A stretch of DNA of 46,330 nt from an uncultured Ruminococcus sp. (GCA_902776375.1 CACYPV010000030.1:1-46330), one strand, 5' to 3'; shown: positions 1 to 8,027, numbered from the stretch's first letter. Made by a program: numbers and translations. The notes: a model not told the origin generated them from the letters alone.

Positions 1-122
1 TTGGCTGGCTGTTTCTATATTTTTGAGTGATAAATTAAATTATTATCTGAGAAAGACTCACTGTTTGTCAGGTTTTTTGAGTTTTGCTCAGGGCTAATAG
101 ATATTATTTAGGAGGGATTTAC

Positions 123-218
123 ATGTTGGATTTAGAAGTTAAAGAATTATTAGATCAGCTCTTATTGTTGCCGACTGACTTGGATGCGATTGAAAAGCTG
201 TTGAAAAGTGAGTTTTAA
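123..218 (+). CDS. small protein, 31 aa, unknown
   Basis: An ATG sits 5 to 6 bases after a strong ribosome site (TAGGAGGGA, 109-117). It opens a 31-codon frame rich in Leu, Asp and Glu, beginning MLDLEVKELLDQL and ending EKLLKSEF. The composition suggests one or two amphipathic helices. No family is recognised. It lies just before the promoter of the first WYL gene and may be the last gene of an upstream unit or a short regulator. Real translation is supported only by the ribosome site and spacing. Confidence 0.45.
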   Translation: MLDLEVKELLDQLLLLPTDLDAIEKLLKSEF

Positions 219-265
219 AAAGGGTATTACGGTAATTTTAAGAGATTTAAAATCGTCACGATCGG

Positions 266-295
266 TTGACATAAGCAGGCAAATTGCACTACAAT
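266..295 (+). promoter_or_regulatory. sigma-A promoter of the WYL genes
   Basis: TTGACA at 266-271 and TACAAT at 290-295 are separated by 18 bases. The next gene has AAGGAGG at 314-320, seven bases before its ATG at 328. This is a near-consensus vegetative promoter. Confidence 0.75.
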
Positions 296-327
296 GAATA
301 AAAGGAATTTTGAAAGGAGGGTGAAGT

Positions 328-1560
328 ATGGCTTACAGCGAACTGATAAAAAACTTTCAGCGCGTTAGGGATTATATGCGCGCGTTCTATGTTTTCGGCT
401 TCAAGAGCCGTGACGAGTACAGCAAAAAGAGCGGGCGTTCATATGATAACGAGCGGCGCAGAATAGAGAGCTGGCTCGGCGATTATATGCGCTTTTTAAA
501 GACTGAGGAAGGAAAGAGTGTTTTTCTCTCTATCGACAGCCGCGCGATGCCGGAGAATCCGCTGTATAAAGCGTTCAAGACCTCGAGCTTTACCGACAGG
601 GATATCACCCTGCACTTTATCCTCTTTGATATCCTGCGCTCGCCCGACACGGCGTTGAGCGCGCCTGAGCTATGCGAAAGGATAGACGGCTATTTGTCGG
701 GCTTTGATGAACCGATCGAATTTGACGAATCTACCGTTCGTAAAAAGCTGAAGGAATATGTGGATCAGGGTATCGTCAAGGCGCAAAAGGACGGCAGAAA
801 AGTCCTGTATAGCCGGACGAAGGAGGGCGGCGAGATACCGCCGTATATGCTTCAATTTTTCAGCGAGGTCTTGCCCTGCGGCGTGGTCGGCTCGTTTTTG
901 CTCGACAAGCAAACGGAGAGCAGGCACATATTCAACTTCAAGCACCATTACATACTCTCGGCTTTAGACAGCGACGTGCTGTGCGATATCTTTATTGCCA
1001 TGCGAGAGCACAGGGAAATAACGGCGGACAATTACAGCCCGCGTTTTTCGCAAGCCAAGCAAGTCGCGATCGTTCCGCTGAAGGTTTTGATAAGCGTGCA
1101 GGGCGGACGGCAGTATCTTATCGGGTACAGCCGCGAGTACGATCAGATGCGTTCCTATCGCGTGGACTATTTGTCGAATATCAAGATAAAGGACGTCGCC
1201 GAGGACTTTGACAGCCTTCGAAAGTGGCTGAAAAGGAACGAAAAGCATATGTGGGGCGTGACTCTGCGCAACAGTATGCGCGGCTATGATAAGGTGGAAA
1301 TGACCGTCAAGATCGGCGACAACGAGGGATATATCATCAACCGCCTTGAACGCGAAAAACGCTGCGGAGAGGTTGAGATCATCGACGAACACACCGTGAA
1401 ATTCACCGCCGAGGTCTTTGACGCGAGCGAAATGCTGCCGTGGCTTCGAACATTTATCTGCCGCGTTTCAGAGTTCAAAAGCTCTAACAAGCAGGCTGAA
1501 CGCGCGTTTTGGAACGACCTTGACAAGATGTATGAGCTTTACGGGATAAAGGAGGGGTAG
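328..1560 (+). CDS. WYL-domain transcriptional regulator 1
   Basis: This 410-aa protein has a predicted winged-helix-like middle (about residues 95-165, with the run STVRKKLKEYVDQGIV) and a WYL domain at about 205-295. The core QGGRQYLIGYS followed by RSYRVDYLSNIK matches the family's ligand-contact strand. A C-terminal extension (about 300-400) resembles the WCX region. WYL proteins are ligand-sensing regulators; several sense nucleic acids or nucleotides. It has its own promoter, and its last codons contain the ribosome site of the next gene, so the two are translationally coupled. Placed upstream of the TROVE-like and rtcB genes, it probably senses RNA or DNA damage and controls them; that role is inference. 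Confidence 0.85.
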   Translation: MAYSELIKNFQRVRDYMRAFYVFGFKSRDEYSKKSGRSYDNERRRIESWLGDYMRFLKTEEGKSVFLSIDSRAMPENPLYKAFKTSSFTDRDITLHFILFDILRSPDTALSAPELCERIDGYLSGFDEPIEFDESTVRKKLKEYVDQGIVKAQKDGRKVLYSRTKEGGEIPPYMLQFFSEVLPCGVVGSFLLDKQTESRHIFNFKHHYILSALDSDVLCDIFIAMREHREITADNYSPRFSQAKQVAIVPLKVLISVQGGRQYLIGYSREYDQMRSYRVDYLSNIKIKDVAEDFDSLRKWLKRNEKHMWGVTLRNSMRGYDKVEMTVKIGDNEGYIINRLEREKRCGEVEIIDEHTVKFTAEVFDASEMLPWLRTFICRVSEFKSSNKQAERAFWNDLDKMYELYGIKEG

Positions 1561-1561
1561 T

Positions 1562-2644
1562 ATGGTATTCAGCGAGCTGTACAGCGCGTATTACAACGCG
1601 CTGGCAGAGATAATAAAGCAGGCGCAGCGTGAACCGCTCACCGCAGCCAGGGCGCGCGAGATAATCGGCAATACCGCGTTTCGCGAAAGCGCGGTCGAGA
1701 TAACCGACGCGATCTCAGCCGAGCGGTGGCAGGTGATACACAGCGACTACACGACTGATTTGAAGTATACTCCGACGATGCCGCTCACCACTCTGCAAAA
1801 AAGGTGGCTCAAAAGCGTGACGCTAGACAGGCGTTCTAAGCTGTTCGGCGAGTGGGATTTTCCCGAATTGGCTGACGTCGATCCGCTGTTCACGGACGAG
1901 GATTACCGCGTTTTTGACAGCTACTGCGACGGCGACCCGTATGATGACAGGGACTACATTCACCGCTTCAAAAACATTCTGTTCGCGCTTCACCATGACA
2001 AGCCGCTTGACATTACTTTTCACAGCAGCAAGGGCAAGCGCGTGAGCGTCACCGTCAGACCCGAGCGGCTTGAATACTCCGAAAAGGACGACAAATTTCG
2101 CCTGTATGTAATGGGCGGCAGGTTCGGTTCCGTTATCAACCTCGGCAGGATGGAAGTCTGTGAAGTGCATGACGGAAGAAACTACATTGCAGATCGTTCG
2201 CATTCGGAACGTCCGAGAGAATTGCTGCTCGAGATAACCGACGAGCGAAACGCGCTTGAACGCGTTATGACGCACTTCTCGCATTTTGAAAAAAGCGTTG
2301 AAAAGCTTGATGATCTGCATTACCGTGTAAAGCTGATTTACGACGCCGACGATGAAACGGAGTTGATAATCCGCGTGCTGAGCTTTGGCCCGATGGTAAA
2401 AGCGGTCGCGCCCGAACGGTTCATCAACAAAATCAGGGAACGCCTGATAAAACAAAGGAATATTTCGGCACAGAAAAGAGTTGCGGACTTTTTTAGTTCG
2501 CAACTTTTTTGCGCCGGTGGGCGCCTTCTCCGCCTATTAAAAACAACTGCCGGTTTCAGGGTTTGCGGAACGGCGGGATTTAAAGTTTTTTTAGTTCGCA
2601 ACTTTTTTTCCGTGAAAAAACAGGAAGGATTTGGTATTGTATAG
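1562..2644 (+). CDS. WYL-domain protein 2
   Basis: This 360-aa partner starts one base after the stop of the first WYL gene, with AAAGGAGGGG as ribosome site. Residues about 130-215 resemble a WYL fold (IHRFKNILFALHHDKPLDI, then VRPERLEYSEKDDKFRLYV), and 220-300 resemble a WCX-type tail ending at ERFINKIRERLIKQRN. No clear DNA-binding helix-turn-helix is seen, so it may act as a heterodimer subunit, as PafB/PafC pairs do. The last 55 residues are odd: they read through a terminator-like hairpin (2479-2510) and low-complexity T-rich DNA. The true end may be near codon 305, with a frameshift or loss of the native stop. The function of the pair is inferred. Confidence 0.7.
   Translation: MVFSELYSAYYNALAEIIKQAQREPLTAARAREIIGNTAFRESAVEITDAISAERWQVIHSDYTTDLKYTPTMPLTTLQKRWLKSVTLDRRSKLFGEWDFPELADVDPLFTDEDYRVFDSYCDGDPYDDRDYIHRFKNILFALHHDKPLDITFHSSKGKRVSVTVRPERLEYSEKDDKFRLYVMGGRFGSVINLGRMEVCEVHDGRNYIADRSHSERPRELLLEITDERNALERVMTHFSHFEKSVEKLDDLHYRVKLIYDADDETELIIRVLSFGPMVKAVAPERFINKIRERLIKQRNISAQKRVADFFSSQLFCAGGRLLRLLKTTAGFRVCGTAGFKVFLVRNFFSVKKQEGFGIV
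2479..2510 (+). terminator. hairpin with T tract inside the WYL2 tail
   Basis: AGTTGCGGAC (2479-2488) pairs with GTTCGCAACT (2496-2505), ten pairs with one G-U, around a 7-base loop, and runs into six Ts. It looks like an intrinsic terminator, although the open frame continues through it to 2644. Confidence 0.6.
2489..2608 (+). repeat. 22-base direct repeat, two copies
   Basis: The 22-base sequence made of six Ts, AGTTCGCAAC and six Ts occurs at 2489-2510 and again at 2587-2608. The first copy is the 3' arm of the hairpin at 2479. The second lacks its own 5' arm nearby but could compete for it. Confidence 0.6.
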
Positions 2645-2904
2645 TCAAGAGATGCACACAGCGATTTTGAGAATTGACACTCGCCCATCGGGACGGCAAC
2701 CCGAATCCTGAAATTACAAAACAGATGTTGTGGGGTACCTTTAACGGCGCGTGGACGCCGCAAAGCTGTATCCGCTGTTTGTGTAAACGGAGAATATGCC
2801 ACGGGCATCTCGATGACGTTAACAGCAATCAGGTTGAATGTCGGATGATTTGGGAGAAAGCAGTGCTCTCAGATTACCGGAGATTGCCGACAGCGTCTTG
2901 ATTT
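2645..2904 (+). other. non-coding stretch before the TROVE-like gene
   Basis: I see no convincing gene here. Short hairpins are present: GGCG/CGCC near 2745, TGCC/GGCA near 2798, and a nested GAG-AGCA/TGCT-CTC near 2855. The stretch may be part of a larger non-coding RNA together with the two elements that follow. A TTGACA at 2674-2679 lacks a matching -10. Confidence 0.3.
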
Positions 2905-3016
2905 AGGATGCGGACAGCGATTATGACCTCCTTCGTTAGTCCACTTGAAGGGACACTTGCCTTATAAGCAAGCTGCGGCGCGGTGAAAGCCCGGGCACGG
3001 ATAAAAGACGCATCCT
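2905..3016 (+). ncRNA. candidate structured RNA, tRNA-like element 1
   Basis: AGGATGCG (2905-2912) pairs perfectly with CGCATCCT (3009-3016), closing about 112 nt. Inside are GTCC/GGAC around 2940-2954 and a hairpin at about 2956-2972 whose 5-bp stem CTTGC/GCAAG carries the 7-base loop CTTATAA, the shape of a tRNA anticodon arm. There is no T-arm consensus, so it is not a tRNA. A competing pairing exists: GCGTCTT (2893-2899) with AAGACGC (3005-3011). Its position before a TROVE-like gene suggests a Y-RNA-like role (inference). Confidence 0.4.
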
Positions 3017-3043
3017 GCGCGCGGCACTACGCCGCGCAAAAAC

Positions 3044-3129
3044 TTAAGACACCAACAGCAATTTTACCGAAGTCTGTAAAACTTTGAAGCTCAAAGAGCA
3101 CGGGAATGAAAATTCCTTTGGTGTCTTGA
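3044..3129 (+). ncRNA. candidate cloverleaf RNA before the TROVE-like gene
   Basis: A 12-bp closing stem (3044-3055 with 3118-3129, one G-U) encloses three hairpins. These are TTTTAC/GTAAAA (3062-3067 with 3076-3081), CTTTGA/TCAAAG (3082-3087 with 3091-3096) and GGAAT/ATTCC with a GAAA tetraloop (3103-3107 with 3112-3116). The result is a four-way junction with tRNA-like layout, ending 13 bases before the ribosome site of the TROVE-like gene. It could be a Y-RNA-like small RNA bound by that protein or a regulatory 5' leader. Pairing was done by eye and no covariation was checked. Confidence 0.5.
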
Positions 3130-3157
3130 ATTTTACAAATTGAGAGGAGAGAAGAGA

Positions 3158-4648
3158 ATGCTAAACGAATTAAAGAATGAAGCGAACCGCGCTTATACCG
3201 AAAACGGAGCTCTTACAAATAGAAGCACACAGTCAGACTGCCTTGATCTGTTCGCAACAGTAGGCGCGCTGCGCCGTCAGAGCGAGGATGAGATAATCGC
3301 GCGCTTTACACGCGCGTTCAACGAAAACCGCGACCTCGCCGTTAAAACTCTGTTCTATGCGCGCGACGTCCGCGGCGGCTTGGGCGAGCGCAGAGTGTTC
3401 CGCGTTATCATCGGTTGGCTTGCGCAAAACGAGCCCGCGACGCTGAAAAAGAATATCAAGTACTTTGCCGAGTACGGACGTTTTGACGACCTTCTCTGCC
3501 TTTTACATACCAAGTGCGAGGGTGAGGCGGTGCGCGTCATCAAGGAGCAGCTTGACAAGGATATGAGCAGCCTTAAAAAGGGCGAAGACGTCAGCCTGCT
3601 CGCAAAGTGGCTGCCGTCCGAGAATACGTCCTCAAAGGCCGCGCGCGAAAACGCAAGATACCTGATGCAGAAGTTAGGTTATACCGAACGCAGCTACAGA
3701 AAGACCTTGGTCGCTCTGCGTGATAAGATAAGAATAATCGAAAACAATCTTCGCGAGCGCGACTACACCTTTGACTACTCAAAGCAGCCTTCGCGCGCAA
3801 TGAAGAAGTACCGCGCGGCGTTTTACCGCAATGACGGTGAGCGCTACAACGAGTTTTTGCAAAAGGTGGTTTCGGGCGAGGTGAAGCTCCACGCTGATAC
3901 GCTCTATCCCTATGAGCTTGTTTTGCCGTACATCCACGACAGGTTTTGGGGAGCGAACAAGAGCTTTATGCGCGATATCACCGAGGAAGAAAAGCAGTAT
4001 CTGAACGCGACGTGGAAGTCGCTGCCGCACTTCGGCACAGATGAAAACGCGCTTGCGGTCGTCGATACCTCCGGCTCGATGTACTGGAGCGATCCTCCGC
4101 TTCCTGCTGCCGTTGCGCTCTCGCTCGGCTTGTATTTTGCCGAGCACAACAAGGGCGTATTTGCAAACCACTTTATTGAGTTCTCGAACACCCCGCAGCT
4201 GATCGAGCTAAAGGGCGAGACCTTTGCCGACAAGCTGCGCTATGCTTGCACCTTTAACGAGATCGGCAGCACTGATTTGGAAGCGGTTTTTGATTTGGTG
4301 CTCAATGCCGCCGTTCACAATAACGTGCCGCAGGACGAGCTGCCGAAGAAGCTTGTCATCATCTCCGACATGGAGTTTAACTCCTGCATTTACAACGCGG
4401 ACGCGACGAATTTTGACAACGCAAGGCGAAAGTACGCCGCGCACGGCTACGACCTGCCTGAGATAGTATTCTGGAACGTGGAGAGCCGCAACCGCAACCT
4501 GCCCGTTACGATGAACGAGAACGGAGCAGCGCTTGTCAGCGGCTGCACGCCGAGGATATTCCAAATGGTCGAGGGCGATTTGAGCACGCCCTATGAGCTG
4601 ATGCTCGAAATCTTATCGGCTGAGAGGTATGAAAAAATCTCAGCCTGA
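3158..4648 (+). CDS. TROVE-like / vWA protein (DUF2828 type)
   Basis: This 496-aa protein has an all-helical N-terminal half (about 1-290), including the family-typical runs SLLAKWLPSEN (146-156) and PSRAMKKYRAAFYR (211-224). A von Willebrand A domain follows with a complete-looking MIDAS: DTSGS at 303-307, a downstream GSTD threonine, and ISDMEF. The layout is that of DUF2828, a relative of the Ro60/Rsr TROVE proteins, which form rings that bind Y RNAs and misfolded RNA. The ATG at 3158 follows GAGAGGAGAGAAG; an earlier in-frame TTG at 3140 overlaps that ribosome site and is rejected. rtcB follows 20 bases later, pointing to RNA repair or quality control. RNA binding by this protein is inferred. 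Confidence 0.85.
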   Translation: MLNELKNEANRAYTENGALTNRSTQSDCLDLFATVGALRRQSEDEIIARFTRAFNENRDLAVKTLFYARDVRGGLGERRVFRVIIGWLAQNEPATLKKNIKYFAEYGRFDDLLCLLHTKCEGEAVRVIKEQLDKDMSSLKKGEDVSLLAKWLPSENTSSKAARENARYLMQKLGYTERSYRKTLVALRDKIRIIENNLRERDYTFDYSKQPSRAMKKYRAAFYRNDGERYNEFLQKVVSGEVKLHADTLYPYELVLPYIHDRFWGANKSFMRDITEEEKQYLNATWKSLPHFGTDENALAVVDTSGSMYWSDPPLPAAVALSLGLYFAEHNKGVFANHFIEFSNTPQLIELKGETFADKLRYACTFNEIGSTDLEAVFDLVLNAAVHNNVPQDELPKKLVIISDMEFNSCIYNADATNFDNARRKYAAHGYDLPEIVFWNVESRNRNLPVTMNENGAALVSGCTPRIFQMVEGDLSTPYELMLEILSAERYEKISA

Positions 4649-4668
4649 TAATGAAAGAACTGAGATAA

Positions 4669-5874
4669 ATGATCGATATACAAGGTAAGTACAACACCGC
4701 CCGATGCTTTGTTGATGAGATCGATAAGGCAGCGGCGGGTCAGATAAAGGCAGTCTGCGACGTTGAGCAATTTTCAGACTGCAAAATCCGCATTATGCCC
4801 GATGTTCACGCCGGGCTCGGCTGCACCATTGGCACAACCATGACTATTCACGACAAGGTCGTGCCGGGTATGGTCGGCGTCGATATCGGCTGCGGTATGG
4901 AAACCGTAAAGCTAAAGGAAACCGAAATCGATTTTGAAAAGCTCAATAACATCGCGTATTATGACATTCCTTCGGGCTATGATATCCGCGAGACCCCGCA
5001 CGAGTATTTTGACAGGATAGACTTGAATGAACTGCGCTGCAGCCCTTATGTGAACCTTGTTCGGGCGTCACGCAGCATAGGCACTCTCGGCGGCGGCAAC
5101 CACTTTATCGAGGTCGACCGCGATGAGGACGGCGCGTTGTATCTTATAATCCATTCCGGTTCGCGACACCTCGGAAAAGAAACCGCCGAATACTACGGCA
5201 GCGAGGGCTTTAAGGCTCTCTGCGGCAACGCGCGTTTCCAAATCGACGCGAAAATCAAGGAGCTCAAGGAGAGCGGCAACACAAAAGAGATACACAAGAC
5301 CATCAAACGGATGAAAAAGCAACGCGCTATGCTCACTCCTTTGCCTAAGGATCTGGCATATGTGGAGGGTCAGTTGTTCGAGGATTACATACACGATATG
5401 AAACTCGTCCAGCGCTTTGCCGTGCTGAACCGTCAGGCGATGGTGGACATCATTATGAACGGTATGGGATGGCACGAGGCGGATCGCTTTACCACCATCC
5501 ACAACTACATCGATACGGATAATATGATACTCCGCAAGGGCGCGGTATCGGCGCAAAAGGGAGAGAAGCTCCTTATACCGCTCAATATGCGCGACGGTTC
5601 GCTGATCTGCGTCGGCAAGGGAAATGAGGACTGGAACTGCTCCGCTCCTCATGGCGCGGGCAGATTGATGAGCCGTAAGGACGCAAGAACCAACCTTGAC
5701 GTAGACGAATACGCCCGCCAGATGGATGGGATATTTACAACCTGCGTCGGAAGCCGAACCCTTGATGAAGCTCCTATGGCGTACAAGGACGGCAGTATGA
5801 TAGAGCGGTTGATCGAACCCACGGCGGATATCATTCATCACCTAAAGCCTGTCTATAACTACAAGGCAGGATAA
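4669..5874 (+). CDS. rtcB: RNA-splicing ligase RtcB
   Basis: RtcB joins 2',3'-cyclic phosphate or 3'-phosphate RNA ends to 5'-hydroxyl ends using GTP and Mn2+. The 401-aa protein shows the expected motifs: MPDVHAGLGCTIG (43-55), VDIGCGME (71-78), GGGNHFIE, HSGSRHLG and, near residue 330, APHGAGR with the histidine that takes the GMP. Its length fits the shorter bacterial class; no archease gene is nearby. The start has a weak ribosome site (GAGATAA) and lies 20 bases after the TROVE-like gene, so co-translation is likely. The pairing resembles rsr-rtcB RNA-repair operons, here with WYL proteins instead of the RtcR activator. Confidence 0.97.
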   Translation: MIDIQGKYNTARCFVDEIDKAAAGQIKAVCDVEQFSDCKIRIMPDVHAGLGCTIGTTMTIHDKVVPGMVGVDIGCGMETVKLKETEIDFEKLNNIAYYDIPSGYDIRETPHEYFDRIDLNELRCSPYVNLVRASRSIGTLGGGNHFIEVDRDEDGALYLIIHSGSRHLGKETAEYYGSEGFKALCGNARFQIDAKIKELKESGNTKEIHKTIKRMKKQRAMLTPLPKDLAYVEGQLFEDYIHDMKLVQRFAVLNRQAMVDIIMNGMGWHEADRFTTIHNYIDTDNMILRKGAVSAQKGEKLLIPLNMRDGSLICVGKGNEDWNCSAPHGAGRLMSRKDARTNLDVDEYARQMDGIFTTCVGSRTLDEAPMAYKDGSMIERLIEPTADIIHHLKPVYNYKAG

Positions 5875-5957
5875 AAATGGCTTTCACAAGCGGTCAACAA
5901 TTGCTGACTACTCATACCGTCAGGGATTAACTTGCCGTTTGTAAAGTAATAAAGAGG

Positions 5958-6094
5958 AGCCCGCAACGTATGACCGGGCTAGGCGCTTTCTGTGCGGTGC
6001 TGAACCTTTTGCATCGTTGCGGAGCACAGGATCCTCAAATATCCGGAAACACCCCGACCTGCACAGAGCTTAGTTCGGGTGTTTCCGGTTTTTT
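5958..6094 (+). ncRNA. candidate structured RNA after rtcB, with terminator
   Basis: CCGCAACG (5961-5968) pairs perfectly with CGTTGCGG (6015-6022), enclosing other helices. AGCCCG/CGGGCT (5958-5963 with 5975-5980) is an alternative local hairpin. CTGTGC (5990-5995) can pair with either of two GCACAG copies, at 6024-6029 and at 6061-6066 in the apical loop of the terminator; the latter would be a pseudoknot. The stretch ends in a strong terminator. The competing pairings suggest a switch or a small stable RNA. I do not recognise a known family. Confidence 0.5.
6043..6094 (+). terminator. terminator after rtcB / RNA element
   Basis: CCGGAAACACCC (6043-6054) pairs with GGGTGTTTCCGG (6077-6088), twelve perfect pairs, followed by six Ts. 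Confidence 0.85.
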
Positions 6095-6198
6095 AATGTA
6101 TATTTACTATTTGTATATTATTTTAACGCTATAATGATATATAGCTCTTTGCACAAAAGAACAATTCCCTAAATCTAAAAGTTTTGTGCATTGAAAAG

Positions 6199-6228
6199 TT
6201 GACAACCCGCAATGGCTTACTGTATAAT
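6199..6228 (+). promoter_or_regulatory. sigma-A promoter of the zinc-ribbon gene
   Basis: TTGACA (6199-6204) and TATAAT (6223-6228), both consensus, lie 18 bases apart, 49 bases before the ATG at 6277. Confidence 0.85.
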
Positions 6229-6276
6229 AAAAAGGAAAGCCAGCGGTTTTTCAATTCACTAAAAAGGAGAGTATTT

Positions 6277-7866
6277 ATGTTTTGTGAAAAATGCGGTAAT
6301 CAGATAAAAGACGGCGATTTGTTCTGCCAGAAGTGCGGCGCGCCCGTACCCGGCCAGACTCCCGTACAAGCAGCCGAGCAAACGGCGGAACAGGTTCAGG
6401 AGGTTCAGCAGGCGGCTTCGCAGGCTCCCGAACAAGCGCCTCAGCAGGCACAGCAGTTTGCGCCCGCACCCGAACAGGCGCAGCAGTATGCGCCCGCACC
6501 CGAACAGGCTCAGCAGTATGCGCCCGCTCCCGGTCAGGCACAGCAGGTCGCGCCCGCACCCAAGGCGCCCAGAAAGCCTTTGTCTCCTAAGATGAAAAAA
6601 ATCATCATCTTCGGCGGCGCCGGCGTAGCGGTTCTGGCAGCGTTTTTGATCGTCCTGTTCACGGTCATCATTCCCGCCGCCCGCGAAGCGTCAAGAATCG
6701 ACATCACCAAATATTACACCATTAAAATCGACGGCGTTGACAAAGAGGAGGAAAACCCCTCTGTTCTCGACGGCAAAATCGACGGCAGCTTTGGAATCGA
6801 CTACAAAAAGTTTGCCGAAGAAAATAAGGTCGACGAGAAAAAGGCAGAAGACTACCTCGACAGGCTGTCCGATATGCTGAACGTAAAGGTCGTAAAGGAC
6901 GGTAAGGACGTGTCGGGTTATCTTGACGACGTAAAGGCGGAGGACGTTTACACCATCACCGTAGAGTGGCCTACAGACGGCGGCAGCGCCGAAATGGACG
7001 CTATTAGCGAAAGGCTTAATGATTACGGCTTTGGCAGTTTGTCCGATTCGATCGATCCCGAGAAAAAGATAGAAAAGATCGAAAATGAGCTCGGCGTTGA
7101 GTTCAAGCACAAGCCGCTTTCCTGCGAGATCAAGGTAGCCGACGCGCTTGACGCGCAGGGCATCAAGCTCGCCGTACCTACCGAAATGAATGTGCTTGGC
7201 TACATTAAGGACAACAACCTGTTTGTACAGGAAGGTCACAGAAGCGGCGATATCTCGCTCAGCATCAAAAAGTTTGAAACCACCTTCGGCGATTTTACCG
7301 TTTCAAAACCGGACGACGAGTACTACACCAACGTCACGGTCAAGAAGGGCAACAAGGAAGTAGGCTCCTTCGACATCGAGATGAGCAACCACAACTATCT
7401 GAAGTCTAACGAGGAGATCACGGTCAGCTACGACAGCTATGACGTCACCAGCCTTGCGGACAAGGGCGTTGTGCTCACCGGTGATAAAATCACCTATACC
7501 GTCGTCGGCCCCGAGGAATTCACCGCTGACGTTGCCAAGAATAACGTGGAAGCGCTGAAAACCTTCTTCAACGACAACGTTAAGAAAGAGGACTGGAAGG
7601 CAGATGAAAAAGACCAGATAACACTTAACAATATCTATTATTCAACCAACAGCGACGACAGAGCATATGTTGTTTATGTTTACACTAACGCCACGCAGAA
7701 GTACAGCAAAACAATGTATATGGACGCCGAATACCTCTATATGGAGGACGGCACTCTGAAGAACGACGGTTACTGCGGCACCGGCTCCTCCGGCAAGGAC
7801 GTCAAGGAAGCGGTCAGCTACTGCAGCTACCTCAAGTCCCCCTATACGTCCACCCAGATACTTTAA
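6277..7866 (+). CDS. zinc-ribbon membrane protein
   Basis: This 529-aa protein begins with a zinc ribbon (CEKCG and CQKCG, Cys pairs at about 3/6 and 17/20). A Gln/Ala/Pro-rich linker with about four tandem QQYAPAPEQA-like units follows (residues 60-95), then one membrane helix (IIIFGGAGVAVLAAFLIVLF, near 110-130), then a long extracytoplasmic part. That part has two similar-looking segments that each end in a Y-T-V-type strand. Small ribbon-TM-extracellular proteins are common in clostridia, and their role is unknown. The ATG follows AAAAAGGAGAG; a TTG at 6184 is in frame but lies upstream of the promoter and is rejected. Confidence 0.85.
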   Translation: MFCEKCGNQIKDGDLFCQKCGAPVPGQTPVQAAEQTAEQVQEVQQAASQAPEQAPQQAQQFAPAPEQAQQYAPAPEQAQQYAPAPGQAQQVAPAPKAPRKPLSPKMKKIIIFGGAGVAVLAAFLIVLFTVIIPAAREASRIDITKYYTIKIDGVDKEEENPSVLDGKIDGSFGIDYKKFAEENKVDEKKAEDYLDRLSDMLNVKVVKDGKDVSGYLDDVKAEDVYTITVEWPTDGGSAEMDAISERLNDYGFGSLSDSIDPEKKIEKIENELGVEFKHKPLSCEIKVADALDAQGIKLAVPTEMNVLGYIKDNNLFVQEGHRSGDISLSIKKFETTFGDFTVSKPDDEYYTNVTVKKGNKEVGSFDIEMSNHNYLKSNEEITVSYDSYDVTSLADKGVVLTGDKITYTVVGPEEFTADVAKNNVEALKTFFNDNVKKEDWKADEKDQITLNNIYYSTNSDDRAYVVYVYTNATQKYSKTMYMDAEYLYMEDGTLKNDGYCGTGSSGKDVKEAVSYCSYLKSPYTSTQIL

Positions 7867-7884
7867 TCCCATTTATGATCGAAG

Positions 7885-7914
7885 CGCTCCGGCTTGATAA
7901 GCCGGGGCGTTTTT
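7885..7914 (+). terminator. terminator of the zinc-ribbon gene
   Basis: CGCTCCGGCTT (7885-7895) pairs with AAGCCGGGGCG (7899-7909) with a 3-base loop, then five Ts. Confidence 0.85.
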
Positions 7915-7956
7915 GCCGCCATATCGCCTGTTTCACCGATCAAGGGCAACGTAAAA

Positions 7957-7992
7957 CTCCGCAACGCCAAAATGGTGTTGCGGAGAGCTTTT
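7957..7992. terminator. bidirectional hairpin terminator
   Basis: CTCCGCAACGCC (7957-7968) pairs with GGTGTTGCGGAG (7974-7985), twelve pairs with one G-U, between convergent genes. T-rich flanks on both strands (AGCTTTT, and TTTTAC on the minus strand) suit termination both ways. Confidence 0.65.
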
Positions 7993-8027
7993 ATGCGGTT
8001 TTACGGTTTATCGATTTGTATTATTTT

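Noticed and set aside
2674-2901. 75-codon open frame between WYL2 and the TROVE-like gene
   Set aside because: It begins with TTG without a ribosome site, has an unusual composition and overlaps RNA-like hairpins.
2956-2972. Possible tRNA gene suggested by the loop CTTATAA
   Set aside because: No D-arm or T-arm consensus and no CCA-adjacent acceptor stem; kept only as a tRNA-like RNA.
6457-6560. Tandem repeats that might suggest a CRISPR or satellite
   Set aside because: They encode the Gln/Ala/Pro linker of the zinc-ribbon protein in frame, with no spacers.
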